Position numbers and translations under genes: made by a program | The notes under the pieces: generated by a model | Database searches by the model: none | The model's input: the letters and a program-made list of their open reading frames with translations, nothing else | What the model was told of the DNA's origin: nothing | Source: Micromonospora sonchi | GTDB taxonomy: Bacteria > Actinomycetota > Actinomycetes > Mycobacteriales > Micromonosporaceae | Length of the DNA stretch: 64,000 nucleotides | Assembly (NCBI RefSeq): GCF_014646235.1 | Contig: NZ_BMNB01000014.1 | Coordinates: forward strand, 1-64,000 | Direction: 5' to 3' | In this document: piece by piece, positions 8,241 through 17,050 of the stretch | How positions within the stretch are numbered: the first letter of the stretch is position 1 | Layout: each line of letters opens with the position of its first letter

Positions 8241-9005
8241 TCAGGCGACGCGGCGGCGGAACAGCACGGCGGAGAGCACCACCGCGATGGCCAGCAGGCC
8301 GAGGTACCAGGCCGCCGCCCGGGCCGGCGCCGAGCCGACCGGGGTGTCCAGCAGCAGCCCGCGCAGGGACTCGATGACCGGCGTCACGGGCTGGTTCTCC
8401 GCGAAGCCGCGTAGCCAGCTGGGCATGGTCTCGACCGGCACGAAGGCACTGCTCGGGTATGGCAGGAACATCACCAGGAAGGTGTAGCCGCTGGCTGCCT
8501 CGGGGGTGCGGGCGAGCAACCCGAACGCCGCCGACAGCCACGATATCGCCAGCAGGAACAGCAGCAGCACCCCGGCGGCGGCCAGCCAGCGTAGCGGTTC
8601 GACGGCCGGCCGGAACCCGATTCCCACGGCGACCGCCAGCACCAGCACGGTGGACACCATGTTGCGCGCCACGCTCGCCACCACGTGGCCACCGATGATC
8701 GAGGTGGCGCCGACATCCATCGTGCGCAGTCGCTCGATCATGCCGTTGGTCATGTCGGTGGTGACGCTGACCGCGGTGCCCGCCGCGCCGAAGCCGGTGC
8801 AGAGCACCAGCACGCCGGGCACCACATAGGTCACGTACGCCGAGCCGGTCTCGATCGCCCCGCCGAAGAGGTAGACGAAGAGCAGCATGATGATCACCGG
8901 CAGCAGCACCGAGGTGAGCAACGCGTCGAGGTTGCGCCGGGACAACCGGACGCAGCGATCGATCATGATCACGGCCCGGGTGCCCCGGAGGGTCAGCTCA
9001 GACAT
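8241..9005 (-). CDS. ABC-2 type exporter permease (DrrB-like)
   Basis: Permease subunit of an ABC-2 drug exporter (254 aa) with six predicted spans: about residues 25-45, 55-80, 105-130, 140-160, 170-190 and 228-248. The motif LPYPSSAFVPVETMPSWLRGFAENQPVTPV (around 175-205) is characteristic of DrrB/daunorubicin-type permeases; a shorter quote is PSWLRGFAENQPVTP. It overlaps the ATPase gene by 8 bases, so the two are translationally linked and form one exporter. Substrate unknown; divergent TetR gene suggests induction by the exported compound. Confidence 0.9.
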   Translation of the reverse strand: MSELTLRGTRAVIMIDRCVRLSRRNLDALLTSVLLPVIIMLLFVYLFGGAIETGSAYVTYVVPGVLVLCTGFGAAGTAVSVTTDMTNGMIERLRTMDVGATSIIGGHVVASVARNMVSTVLVLAVAVGIGFRPAVEPLRWLAAAGVLLLFLLAISWLSAAFGLLARTPEAASGYTFLVMFLPYPSSAFVPVETMPSWLRGFAENQPVTPVIESLRGLLLDTPVGSAPARAAAWYLGLLAIAVVLSAVLFRRRVA

Positions 9006-9960
9006 TGGCCACCTCCCGCTCGTTGCTCACCGGACGATCGGTGAGGGTGAGGAAGACGTCGTCGAGGGTCGCCTCCCGGACGGTGAACCGGAGCAGTCCG
9101 TGCCGGTCCGGGTCGACCTCGTCGAGCAGGGCACGTACCTGGGGCGCGCTGCCGTCGGTGGCCACGGACAGCTCCTGCCGGGCCGGCTCGCGGTGAATCA
9201 CCCGGTCACCCAGCCGGCGTGCCGCCTCGGCGAAGCTGGCCGCGTCGCGCCAGGTCAGCTCCAGCCGCTGGGCGCCGAACCGGCGCTTGAGGTCGGCGGC
9301 CGTTCCCTCGGCGGCGAGCCGCCCGCCGTGCAGCACCGCGATCCGGTCGGCGAGGCGGTCGGCCTCCTCCAGGTACTGCGTGGTGAGCAGCACGGTCACC
9401 CCGGCCCCGGCGAGTTCACCGATCAGCTCCCACAGCCCCTGCCGGCTGCGCGGATCGAGACCGGTGGTGGGCTCGTCCAGAAAGATCACCGACGGCGTGC
9501 CGACCAGGCTGGCCGCCAGGTCGAGGCGGCGTCGCATGCCACCGGAGTACGTCACCACCCGCCGGCCGGCGGCGTCGGTCAGGTCGAAGCGTTCCAGTAG
9601 CGCGGCGGCGCGGCCGCGGGCCGCCGCGCCGGAGAGCCCGGCGAGCCGGGCCAGCATGATCAGGTTCTCCGCGCCGGTCTGCTCGTCGTCGAGCGCCGCG
9701 TGCTGGCCGGCGAGGCTGATGCTGCGCCGCACCCGCCGCTGCTCGCGCAGCACGTCGTGGCCGGCGACCCGGGCGCTGCCCGAATCCGGCCGGGTCAGGG
9801 TGGCCAGGATCCGCACCGTGGTGGTCTTGCCGGCGCCGTTGGGACCGAGCAGGGCGTGCACCCCGCCCCTGGGCACCCGCATGGACAGGCCGTCGAGGAC
9901 GACGACATCAGCGAAGGACTTGCGCAGGTCGACGAGTTCGACCGCGGGTGGTTCGGGCAC
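8998..9960 (-). CDS. ABC exporter ATPase (DrrA-like)
   Basis: ATP-binding subunit (320 aa) of the exporter whose permease follows with an 8-base overlap. Walker A GPNGAGKTTT is near residue 41, the signature motif YSGGMRRRLDLA near 140, and Walker B VIFLDEPTTGLDP near 160. The C-terminal 90 residues match the extra domain of daunorubicin-resistance ATPases (LTWRDAASFAEAARRLGD). GTG 9960 is selected because GGAGG lies 7 bases upstream and the family N-terminus starts there; the frame is open further upstream but runs across the operator and into the TetR gene. Confidence 0.9.
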   Translation of the reverse strand: MPEPPAVELVDLRKSFADVVVLDGLSMRVPRGGVHALLGPNGAGKTTTVRILATLTRPDSGSARVAGHDVLREQRRVRRSISLAGQHAALDDEQTGAENLIMLARLAGLSGAAARGRAAALLERFDLTDAAGRRVVTYSGGMRRRLDLAASLVGTPSVIFLDEPTTGLDPRSRQGLWELIGELAGAGVTVLLTTQYLEEADRLADRIAVLHGGRLAAEGTAADLKRRFGAQRLELTWRDAASFAEAARRLGDRVIHREPARQELSVATDGSAPQVRALLDEVDPDRHGLLRFTVREATLDDVFLTLTDRPVSNEREVANV

Positions 9961-9976
9961 AGCTCCGCCTCCATGA

Positions 9977-10016
9977 CTGCGTATGTCATACGCTTTAATG
10001 CGTAGACCATACGCAG
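9977..10016. promoter_or_regulatory. Double palindromic operator between exporter and TetR genes
   Basis: The 96-base divergent region holds GCGTAT-gtc-ATACGC (perfect) and, 6 bases on, GCGTA-gacc-ATACGC (one mismatch). The outer halves also pair: CTGCGTATG at 9977-9985 is the exact reverse complement of CATACGCAG at 10008-10016. Two adjacent 15-bp dyads about 22 bases apart is the usual TetR-family arrangement, so the TetR protein encoded next to it is the likely ligand and would repress both directions. Confidence 0.75.
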
Positions 10017-10056
10017 AAGCTAGGATGATCGTCAAAAACAGCCCCTGGGAGGCGGA

Positions 10057-10839
10057 GTGGGTGACCCCGACGGCGACCTGCCGGACGACTTCGAGCTGCC
10101 CGAGAACGTGGCGCTCGCCTGGGGGCTGCGCGACCGCCCGTCCCGAGGCCCGAAGCGCAGCCTCAGCCTGGAGCAGGTGGTCGCCACCGGCATCCGCGTG
10201 GCCCAGGCCGACGGGATCTCCGCCGTGTCGATGAGCCGGGTCGCCAGCGAGCTGGGCGTCGGCACCATGTCGCTCTACCGGTACGTGCCGACCAAGCACG
10301 ATCTGCTCGACCTCATGGCCGACACCGCGTACGGGCCGCCTCCGTCACCGCGCGCCCCCGGCGAGGGCTGGCGGCCGGCGCTGACCCGCTGGGCCGAGGG
10401 GAACCTCGCCGCGCTCCGCCGCCAGCCGTGGATCCGGCACGTGCCGATCGGCGGCCCGCCGATCAACCCGAACGCGGTGCGCTGGATGGAGTACGGCTTC
10501 CTCGCGCTGCGCGGCACCGGACTGCGCCCCACCGAGCGGATCTCCACCATCCTGCTGGTCAGCGGGTACGCGCGCAGCTGGGCCACGACCACCGGCGACC
10601 TCGCCGAGGCCGCCGCCCGGACCGGGCAGACGCCGGACGAGGCGGGTCAGCGCTACTGGCGTCAACTGGCCGTGCTCACCGCGCCCGGCCCGTACCCGGC
10701 CATCCACGAGCTGATGGCCGAGGTGGGCGAGGAGGAGGAGACCGACGAGGCGGAGTGGCGGTTCGGGCTCGACCGGATCCTCGACGGCATCGAGGCGCTG
10801 GTCAAGGCCCGCGCCGCGGGCCAGACGCAGCATCAGTGA
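10057..10839 (+). CDS. TetR-family transcriptional regulator
   Basis: TetR repressor (260 aa). The helix-turn-helix is at about residues 48-78 (ISAVSMSRVASELGVGTMSLYRYVPTKHDLL, abridged as VASELGVGTMSLYRYVPTK), with the conserved SLYRYVPTK recognition end. The C-terminal ligand domain resembles the TetR_C_1 group linked to drug exporters, with the pocket region WIRHVPIGGPPINPNAVRWME. Divergent from the DrrA/DrrB-like exporter over a double dyad, so it most likely represses the exporter and itself. GTG 10057 is preceded by GGGAGG 4 bases away; ends 23 bases before a dispersed repeat. Confidence 0.9.
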   Translation: MGDPDGDLPDDFELPENVALAWGLRDRPSRGPKRSLSLEQVVATGIRVAQADGISAVSMSRVASELGVGTMSLYRYVPTKHDLLDLMADTAYGPPPSPRAPGEGWRPALTRWAEGNLAALRRQPWIRHVPIGGPPINPNAVRWMEYGFLALRGTGLRPTERISTILLVSGYARSWATTTGDLAEAAARTGQTPDEAGQRYWRQLAVLTAPGPYPAIHELMAEVGEEEETDEAEWRFGLDRILDGIEALVKARAAGQTQHQ

Positions 10840-10862
10840 CCGGCCGCTGAGCTCCACAGCCA

Positions 10863-10943
10863 GTTGATCGACTCCGTTCCGTCGGTACGGCGGTGTCCGA
10901 GCGGTCGGGACACCACCATTACGGCGAAACGGTGATGATCAAG
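10863..10943. repeat. Dispersed palindromic repeat, copy 1
   Basis: About 81 bases from GTTGATCGACTCCG to GATGATCAAG, closely matching a second copy at 45578-45665; identity also covers the preceding CAGCCA. The centre is a hairpin GGTGTCC-gagcggtcg-GGACACC. In this copy the outer stem has decayed (ACCACCATTACGG where copy 2 has ACCGCCGTTACGG). Looks like a MITE-like or REP-like element downstream of the TetR gene. The remaining bases of the 10840-11073 interval show nothing else. Confidence 0.7.
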
Positions 10944-11073
10944 CGCCTGGAGCAACCAAACCGGGACGGGCACGCACCGCGCGAGGCTGGTCTCAGGGCA
11001 GGGCGGACGTCCTCGCGGGCGATCTCGGTCGTCGGTGCGGCGGCCCGAGCGACCCGGACACAGGTCGCTTGGC

Positions 11074-12066
11074 TCAGGCGCGCTCCAGCAGGGTCAGCAC
11101 CGCCCGTTCGGCCTGCTCCCGGGGCGTGTCCCGGGTGACCGGCGCGACCACCCCGTCGTGGAACAGATCCACCACCCGGGGGTCCACGTAGGACGTACGG
11201 GCCACCGTCGGGGTGTTGCCCAGCAGCTCCGCCACCTCCCGCATCACCCCCGCCACCGCCCGCCGCCGCGCGGTCACCGACCGCGCCACGGCGATCCCGG
11301 CCAGTTCGGTGGCCGCCCGCACCGTCGCGTGCCAGGTGCGGAAGTCCTTCGCGGTCATCTCCCCGCCGCTGGCCGTACGCAGGTAGTCGTTGACCTCGTC
11401 GGCACGCACGTCCCGCCAGTCGCGCCCGTCCCAGTAACCGAACAGCCGTTCGGCCGCCCGCCGTCGGCGGCGCAGGTCGATCAGCACCCGGCACAGCTCG
11501 GGGTCGTCGACGAGCCGCACCTGCTCGATGCCGCCCTTGGCCGGGAACTCGAAGACCACGCAGCCACGCCGGGACCGGGCGTGCTCGGGGCGCAGGGTGG
11601 CCACCCCGAACGTCGGGTCGTCGCCGGCCGCGTACTGGTCGCTGCCGACCCGGAAGATGCCGGTGTCCAACAGTCGGGTCACCGTCGCCAGCACCCGTCC
11701 CCGGCGCAGCCCCCGCTCGGCCAGGTCGTGATCGACCCGCTCCCGCAGCACCGGCAGCCGGCGCGCCACCTCCAGCACATGGTCGAACTTCGCCTCGTCC
11801 TGCCGTTGCCGCCAGACGGGGTGGTAGAGGTACTGCTTGCGGCCCGCGGCGTCGATCCCGGTGGCCTGGATGTGTCCGTGGGGGTACGGCGAGATCCAGA
11901 CCTCGCGCCAGGCGGGCGGGATGACCAACGCCCGCAACCGGGCCAGCTCGTCGGGGTCGCGTACCGGCTCGCCGCGCTGGTCCAGGAATGACCAGCCCGG
12001 ACCGCGCCGGCGCCGCGCGTACCCCGGCCGGCCCGGATCGCTACGCCGCAACCGCACGGTCGGCAC
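11074..12066 (-). CDS. DNA topoisomerase IB
   Basis: Poxvirus-type (eukaryotic-like) DNA topoisomerase IB, 330 aa, relaxing supercoils through a 3'-phosphotyrosyl intermediate. The active-site tyrosine is in ARTSYVDPRVV (Tyr293), and catalytic Arg/Lys residues are in the RVGSDQYAAGDDPTFGVATL and TAKDFRTWHATV blocks, both typical of bacterial members. Length is normal. The GTG start at 12066 lies 26 bases inside the preceding glycosyltransferase gene, so this is the eighth and last gene of the heptose operon. Whether its presence there is functional or accidental is unknown. Confidence 0.9.
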   Translation of the reverse strand: MPTVRLRRSDPGRPGYARRRRGPGWSFLDQRGEPVRDPDELARLRALVIPPAWREVWISPYPHGHIQATGIDAAGRKQYLYHPVWRQRQDEAKFDHVLEVARRLPVLRERVDHDLAERGLRRGRVLATVTRLLDTGIFRVGSDQYAAGDDPTFGVATLRPEHARSRRGCVVFEFPAKGGIEQVRLVDDPELCRVLIDLRRRRRAAERLFGYWDGRDWRDVRADEVNDYLRTASGGEMTAKDFRTWHATVRAATELAGIAVARSVTARRRAVAGVMREVAELLGNTPTVARTSYVDPRVVDLFHDGVVAPVTRDTPREQAERAVLTLLERA

Positions 12067-12994
12067 GCACCACCCGTTCCACCTCGTCCACGGCCGCCAG
12101 TACCTCGTCGACGACGAGCGCGGCCATCGCCGGATGGCTACCTACCCCATCCCAGCCCGGCCATACCGCCGGGCCGGCCCAGAGCGCCCGGTGCCGCCGG
12201 CGCTCCGGCGGCGGCCCCCACCGGCTCGGCGGCACCGGACCGAACAGCACCACCGAGGCGACCCGGTAGCCGGTGGCCAGGTGCGCCACCCCGGTGTCCC
12301 CGCTGATCACCAAACGGGCGCCCGCGACCAGGGCGGCCAACCGGCCGAGGTCGGTCCGTCCGGCCAGCACCACGCCGGGCGGCAACCCGGCGTCGGCGGC
12401 GATCCGCGCGGCGATCTCCCGCTCCCCCGCGCTGCCGGTCAGCACCACCCGGTGCCCCCGGGCGGTCAGCTCCCGGGCCAGGGCCGTGTACCGGACGGCC
12501 GGCCACCGCTTGGCGACGACCTTGGAGCCGGGATGCAGCACGGTGACGCCGGTGGGCACGTCACCGGGCTCCGGGCGGCGCAGCTCCAGGTCGGTCGGGT
12601 CGGCCGGGATGTCGTACGCCGCCAGCAGCCGGCACCAGCGCGCCACCTCGTGCTCGTCGTCGTCCCACGGCGGCCCGTCGACGTGCCCGGCGGCGGCGTT
12701 GGCGAAGGCGAGCAACCGGCCGGGCCGGGTGGTGGCGAGCAGCCGGTGCGAGTCCGGTCCCCGGCCGTGCAGGTTGACCGCGACCTCGACCGGACCGGCG
12801 GGGCGCTCCAGCCGGTCCAGCCCCGCGGTCGGCAGCAGCCGGTCCACGCCGCCGACCAGCTCGACCAGCGGCCCCAGCCAGGTCGGCGCGGCGAGCGCCA
12901 GCTCCTGCCCGGGGTGGGCCGCGCGCAGCGCCCGCAGCGCCGGAACCGCGGTGGCGAGGTCACCGACGCCCAGGGCGCGCAGGGCCAGGATCAC
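12041..12994 (-). CDS. GT9 heptosyltransferase-like glycosyltransferase
   Basis: Glycosyltransferase family 9 protein (317 aa), the family of ADP-heptose:LPS heptosyltransferases. It begins VILALRALGVGDLATAVPALRAL, the usual GT9 N-terminus with the Gly-Asp that contacts the acceptor; VTVLHPGSKVVAKRWP (near 185) and VISGDTGVAHLATGYRVASVVLFG (near 250) form the nucleotide-sugar site. The start GTG overlaps the stop of the SDR gene (GTGA), and the 3' end overlaps topoisomerase IB by 26 bases. With HldE, GmhA and GmhB in the same operon the donor is probably an ADP-heptose; the acceptor in this monoderm organism is unknown. Confidence 0.88.
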   Translation of the reverse strand: MILALRALGVGDLATAVPALRALRAAHPGQELALAAPTWLGPLVELVGGVDRLLPTAGLDRLERPAGPVEVAVNLHGRGPDSHRLLATTRPGRLLAFANAAAGHVDGPPWDDDEHEVARWCRLLAAYDIPADPTDLELRRPEPGDVPTGVTVLHPGSKVVAKRWPAVRYTALARELTARGHRVVLTGSAGEREIAARIAADAGLPPGVVLAGRTDLGRLAALVAGARLVISGDTGVAHLATGYRVASVVLFGPVPPSRWGPPPERRRHRALWAGPAVWPGWDGVGSHPAMAALVVDEVLAAVDEVERVVRADRAVAA

Positions 12995-13677
12995 GGGTAC
13001 GAGGTCTCCTGCTCGGCGCAGACCACCAGCTCGCGTACCGCACAGCCGGCGGGCTGGGAGAGCGCGAACAGCACCGCGGCGGCGGTGTCCGCCGGGTCGT
13101 TGAGGACGGCGTCCGGCCCCGGGCGGTACCGGGCGTCGCGGTCGTCGAAGAAGGCGGTACGCATCCCGCCCGGCACCAGCAGGGTGACGCCCACCCGACC
13201 GGCCAGTTCGGCAGCGAGCGCCCGGGTGAACCCGACCACCCCGAACTTGGCCGCGCAGTAGGCCGTCGCGTCGCTGACCGCCTTCAACCCCAGCGTGGAC
13301 GCCACCGTGACGACGCTGCCCCGGGACGCCTCCAGGAACGGCAGGGCGGCCCGGATGACCGCCGCGGTGGCGAGCAGGTCCACCGCGACGATCCGGTCCC
13401 ACGTCTCGCCGGGCACGTCGGCGAGCCGGCCGGGCACGTCGATGCCGGCCGCCGTGACCACGGCGTCCAGCCCGCCCACCCGCTCGACGAGCCGCCGGGT
13501 GGCCTCCTCGGCGCCCCGGGTGTCGGCCAGGTCGCACTCGATCCACGGCACCCCGTCGGCCGGCGCCTGTCGGTCCAGCACCAGCGGTCGGCCGCCGGCA
13601 GCGGCCACCGCCGCGACCACCGCCGCGCCCAGGCCGCTGGACCCACCGGTGACCAGCACCGTCCGCGCGGCGCTCAT
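12991..13677 (-). CDS. Short-chain dehydrogenase/reductase
   Basis: Classical SDR (228 aa). The cofactor motif TGGSSGLG is at residues 10-17 and the catalytic Ser127, Tyr140 and Lys144 (YCAAK) are all present, so the enzyme should be active with NAD(P)H. It is not an extended SDR such as HldD, so it is unlikely to be the ADP-heptose 6-epimerase itself; oxidation or reduction of the sugar or a lipid acceptor is possible. Start ATG 13677 overlaps the stop of hldE (ATGA) and its stop overlaps the GT9 start. Confidence 0.88.
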   Translation of the reverse strand: MSAARTVLVTGGSSGLGAAVVAAVAAAGGRPLVLDRQAPADGVPWIECDLADTRGAEEATRRLVERVGGLDAVVTAAGIDVPGRLADVPGETWDRIVAVDLLATAAVIRAALPFLEASRGSVVTVASTLGLKAVSDATAYCAAKFGVVGFTRALAAELAGRVGVTLLVPGGMRTAFFDDRDARYRPGPDAVLNDPADTAAAVLFALSQPAGCAVRELVVCAEQETSYP

Positions 13678-15155
13678 GCCGGCTCTCCGGCGCGCCGCGA
13701 CACCGCCGCCCGGCCCGCGCCGGCCACCTCCGCGTTCCCCCGGCCGGCCGTCGCGGCGATCATCTGGCTGGTGGAGCGCCCGTCCAGGTACGGCACCACC
13801 ACGGTGTGCCCGCCCCAGCGGCGCAGAATCTCCGCCTCGGGCAGGGCGTCGCCGTCACCGCCGCCGGTGGCGTAGTCCCCGCCCTTGACCCAGACGTCGG
13901 GCCGGAGCCAGGACAGCGCCGCCGCCGGCGTCGGCTCGTCGAAGATCATGACGGCGTCGACACAGCTCAGCGCGGCCAGCAGTCGACTTCGGTCGTCCTG
14001 CCGCATGACCGGGCGGCCCGGGCCCTTCAGACCGCTGACACTGGCGTCGGAGTTCAGGCACACCACCAGGCAGTCACCGAGCTGCCGAGCGGCCTGCAGG
14101 GTCGCCACGTGACCGGCGTGCAGCAGGTCGAAGCAACCGCCGGTGGCGACCACCGTCCCGCCGGCGGCCCGGACCCGGGCCACCACGGCGGCGGCCGCGG
14201 CCACCCCGACCCGGTCACCGGCCACCGCGGCGTGCACCGCCTGCGGCGCCCGCCGCACGGGCGGCGGCAGCGCGGTCGCCACTCCCCCCTCCGCCACGTA
14301 CGCGGAGGCGTCGGCCACCGCCTCCTGCACCGCCTCGGAGACCACCGCCCCACCGGCCAGGGCGAGCCCGGCGGTGGCGGCGAACCGGTCCCCGGCACCG
14401 CAGGTGTCCCCCTCGGCGGCGAACGGGGCGGGCACCATCAGCGGGGTCGATCCGGCGTGGCTGAGCAGCGCGCCGTCGGCGCCCAGCGTGACCGCGACCG
14501 CGCCCGCCCGCCAGCGCTGCCGCAGCCGCTCGGCGCCCTCGTTGGCCGTGGCCAGCCGGGTGGCGGCGGCCGGCACCTCCACCAGCTCCCGCACCTCCGC
14601 CTCGTTCGGGGTGACCAGGTGCACTCCCGGCACCGCCGCCGGCCCGCGCGGATGCGGATCCCAGACCAGCGGAGCCCGGCTCGCCGCCATGGCCACCCGC
14701 AGCGCCGGCTGCCGTGCCACCCCCCGGCCGTAGTCGCTGACCAGCAGCACCGACGCCCGCTCGATCGCCCGCAGCACCGCCTCGGCGGGCTCCCCCGGCT
14801 CGCTGGCGCCGCCGCCCCGGTCGTGTCGCAGCAGCACCCGGCCCCCGGCCCGCAGCCGGATCTTCTCCGGTGTGGCCCCGGCCAGCGGCAGCGGATACAC
14901 CTGCACCCCCGCGGCGGCCAGCAGCACGCCCAGCCGGGCTCCGCCCGCGTCGTCGGCCAGCGCGGTGACCAGCACCACCTCGGCGCCGTGCAGCGCGGCG
15001 AAGATGGCGGCGAGTCCGGCGCCGCCGGGCCGGTCGACGTGCGCCATCTCGTCGAGCACCGGTGCCGGCGAATCGGGGCAGAGCCGGTTGACCATGCCCT
15101 CGACGTCCCGGTCGAGCAGGGTGTCGCCGACCACCACCACGGGTCCCATCACCAT
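13674..15155 (-). CDS. hldE: Bifunctional heptose-7-phosphate kinase / heptose-1-phosphate adenylyltransferase
   Basis: 493-residue fusion of a PfkB-type sugar kinase and a cytidylyltransferase-fold adenylyltransferase, as in HldE (RfaE). Kinase: substrate-binding GGAGLAAIFAALHG near residue 45 and the catalytic GDTCGAGDRFAA near 255. Transferase: GGCFDLLHAGHVATL near 340, the HxGH nucleotide motif, plus LNSDASVSGLKGPGRP. It would turn D-glycero-D-manno-heptose 7-phosphate into the 1,7-bisphosphate and later the 1-phosphate into ADP-heptose; the intervening phosphatase is the GmhB domain at 18.0-19.8 kb. Starts 6 bases after gmhA. Confidence 0.92.
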   Translation of the reverse strand: MVMGPVVVVGDTLLDRDVEGMVNRLCPDSPAPVLDEMAHVDRPGGAGLAAIFAALHGAEVVLVTALADDAGGARLGVLLAAAGVQVYPLPLAGATPEKIRLRAGGRVLLRHDRGGGASEPGEPAEAVLRAIERASVLLVSDYGRGVARQPALRVAMAASRAPLVWDPHPRGPAAVPGVHLVTPNEAEVRELVEVPAAATRLATANEGAERLRQRWRAGAVAVTLGADGALLSHAGSTPLMVPAPFAAEGDTCGAGDRFAATAGLALAGGAVVSEAVQEAVADASAYVAEGGVATALPPPVRRAPQAVHAAVAGDRVGVAAAAAVVARVRAAGGTVVATGGCFDLLHAGHVATLQAARQLGDCLVVCLNSDASVSGLKGPGRPVMRQDDRSRLLAALSCVDAVMIFDEPTPAAALSWLRPDVWVKGGDYATGGGDGDALPEAEILRRWGGHTVVVPYLDGRSTSQMIAATAGRGNAEVAGAGRAAVSRRAGEPA

Positions 15156-15161
15156 GCCTCC

Positions 15162-15833
15162 TCACGCCTCGACCGGTCGGCCCGCGCCGCCGTCCAGCAC
15201 CACCTCGACGCCGGTCCGCACCGGGCCGGCGGCCGGCGCGGCGGGGACCGTCGATCCGAGGTACTCCGGCAGCGCCTGTTCGACGTACTCGCAGAGCAGA
15301 TGGCTGGAGACCAGGTGCAGCTCCTGGACGACCTGGCTGTCCGGTGAGTCCACGGCCAGCACCTCGTGGCAGGCGTCGGCGAGCGGATTCGGGGCCGGGC
15401 CGGTGAAGGCCCAGCAGCGCAGCCCGGTCTCCCGCCCGGCCCGGGCGGCGGTGAGCAGATTGCCGCTGCCACCGCTGGTGGAGAGCAGCAGCAGCACGTC
15501 GTCGGGGCGGCCGTGGGCGCGGACCTGGCGGGCGAAGACCTCGTCGTAGCCGTAGTCGTTGCCGATCGCGGTCAGCGCCGAGGTCTCGGCGTGCAGCGCG
15601 ATGGCGGACAGCGGCTGGCGGTCGTCGCGGAGCTTGCCGACCAGTTCGGCGGTGAGGTGCTGCGCCTCGGCGGCGCTGCCGCCGTTGCCGGCCACCAGCA
15701 ACCGTCCGCCGGCGGTGAGCCGACGCGCCAGCGCGGCGCCCCAGCGGGCGAGCAGCGGCTCGCACCGCCGGTACGGCGGCAGGGCCGCCGCCAGCAGCGC
15801 CAGGTGCTCCTCGAGCGGGGTCCGCGCCGGCAT
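15162..15833 (-). CDS. gmhA: Phosphoheptose isomerase (SIS domain)
   Basis: GmhA-type sedoheptulose-7-phosphate isomerase (223 aa), the entry enzyme of activated heptose synthesis. The SIS-fold motifs GNGGSAAEAQHLTAELVGK (about 48-66) and LLSTSGGSGNLLTAA (about 115-130) bind the phosphate, and Glu/His catalytic positions occur in QELHLVSSHLLCEYVE near 170. The protein is about 30 residues longer than E. coli GmhA at its C-terminus (proline/alanine-rich tail). Its ATG shares one base with the stop of the upstream GT4 gene (TGATG), implying coupled translation. Confidence 0.92.
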   Translation of the reverse strand: MPARTPLEEHLALLAAALPPYRRCEPLLARWGAALARRLTAGGRLLVAGNGGSAAEAQHLTAELVGKLRDDRQPLSAIALHAETSALTAIGNDYGYDEVFARQVRAHGRPDDVLLLLSTSGGSGNLLTAARAGRETGLRCWAFTGPAPNPLADACHEVLAVDSPDSQVVQELHLVSSHLLCEYVEQALPEYLGSTVPAAPAAGPVRTGVEVVLDGGAGRPVEA

Positions 15834-17050
15834 CAGGCCACCACCCGGCTCGGCCGATGCACGGCGGCCACTTCGGCGTAGACCTCGGCGAGCCGCTCGG
15901 CGGTGACCGTCCAGGAGTAGTGCTGCCGGGCCCGGGCGCGGGCCGCCCCCGCGTAGGCGAATCGACAGATCCGGTCGTCGAGCAGCCCTCGCAGCGCCTG
16001 GCCCAACGCCCTCGGGTCCCGGGCCGGCACCAGATCCCCGGTCACGCCGTCGACCACCGTGTCGCGCAGCCCGCCGACGGCGGTGGCCACCACGGGCACC
16101 CCGCACGCCATCGCCTCCAGCGGGGTCAGACCGAACGGCTCGTACCAGGGTGCGGCGACCAGGATGTCCGCCGAGCGGTACCAGCGACCCATCTCCTCGC
16201 GGGGCACCGCGCCGACCAGGCGGACCCGGTCAGCCACACCGCAGCTGCCGGCCAGGGCGCGCAGCCGACGGGCGTACGGGTCAGTCTCCAGCAGACCGGC
16301 CGGAGGGCCGCCCACCACCACACACTCCGCGTCGGGTACGTGCGTCATGGCCCGCACCACGGTCTGGAATCCCTTGCGTTCCACCAACCGGCCGACGGTG
16401 AGGATCCGGGCCCGTCCGGGTTCCCGTTCGGCGGCCGGTCCGAGCGGGGCGAAGGTGGCCAGGTTGACCCCGGACGGGATGACCGTGATCCGGGACCGGG
16501 ACACCCCCATCCGGACCAGCTCGCCCACCTCGTCGCGGCACTGGGCGATCACCCGGTCGACCGTACGGCCCAGCTGGCGCTCGTAGCCGATGCGCCGGGC
16601 CGGGCTGGTGTCCTGCACGCCCTGGTGGCGGCGCTTGACCGTGCCGAGCGCGTGGTACGTCAGCACCACCGGTATCCCGGTCTGCCGGCTGGCCTCCAGC
16701 GCGGCCAGGCCGCTCATCCAGAAGTGCGCGTGGATCACCTCGGGGGCCCAGTCACCGCCCCGCCAGCGGTCCACCAGCCACGCGCTGAACGGCGGCATGT
16801 GCGGCAGCAGGGCGTCCTTGACGACCGGCTCGGCGGGACCGGCCGCGACGTGCACCACGTCGTAGCCGTCCGGGCTGCGTACGGTCACCGGCAGGTCGAC
16901 CGCGTCGCGGCGGGTGTAGACGCGTACGTCGTGCCCGGCGGCGGCGAGCGCGGCGGAGAGCTCCGCGACGTGCGTGTTCTGGCCGCCGGCGTCCTCGCCG
17001 CCGAGGATGGCGAGCGGGCTGGCGTGCTCCGAGATCATCGCTATGCGCAT
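15833..17050 (-). CDS. GT4-family glycosyltransferase
   Basis: GT-B glycosyltransferase of family 4 (405 aa). N-terminal domain starts MRIAMISEHASPLAILGGEDAGGQNTHV (MRIAMISEHASPL...GGQNTHVAELS), where the Gly-rich loop contacts the donor phosphate as in MshA-like and sucrose-synthase-like enzymes. The C-terminal donor domain has LTVGRLVERKGFQTVV near 235 and the EX7E motif in PWYEPFGLTPLEAMACG near 315. ATG 17050 overlaps the previous gene by 10 bases and its stop overlaps gmhA, so it belongs to the heptose operon. Donor and acceptor are not predictable from sequence alone. Confidence 0.88.
   Translation of the reverse strand: MRIAMISEHASPLAILGGEDAGGQNTHVAELSAALAAAGHDVRVYTRRDAVDLPVTVRSPDGYDVVHVAAGPAEPVVKDALLPHMPPFSAWLVDRWRGGDWAPEVIHAHFWMSGLAALEASRQTGIPVVLTYHALGTVKRRHQGVQDTSPARRIGYERQLGRTVDRVIAQCRDEVGELVRMGVSRSRITVIPSGVNLATFAPLGPAAEREPGRARILTVGRLVERKGFQTVVRAMTHVPDAECVVVGGPPAGLLETDPYARRLRALAGSCGVADRVRLVGAVPREEMGRWYRSADILVAAPWYEPFGLTPLEAMACGVPVVATAVGGLRDTVVDGVTGDLVPARDPRALGQALRGLLDDRICRFAYAGAARARARQHYSWTVTAERLAEVYAEVAAVHRPSRVVA

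Noticed and set aside
12991..13677. HldD-type ADP-heptose epimerase
   Set aside because: The protein is a 228-residue classical SDR; HldD is an extended SDR of about 310 residues with a different substrate domain.
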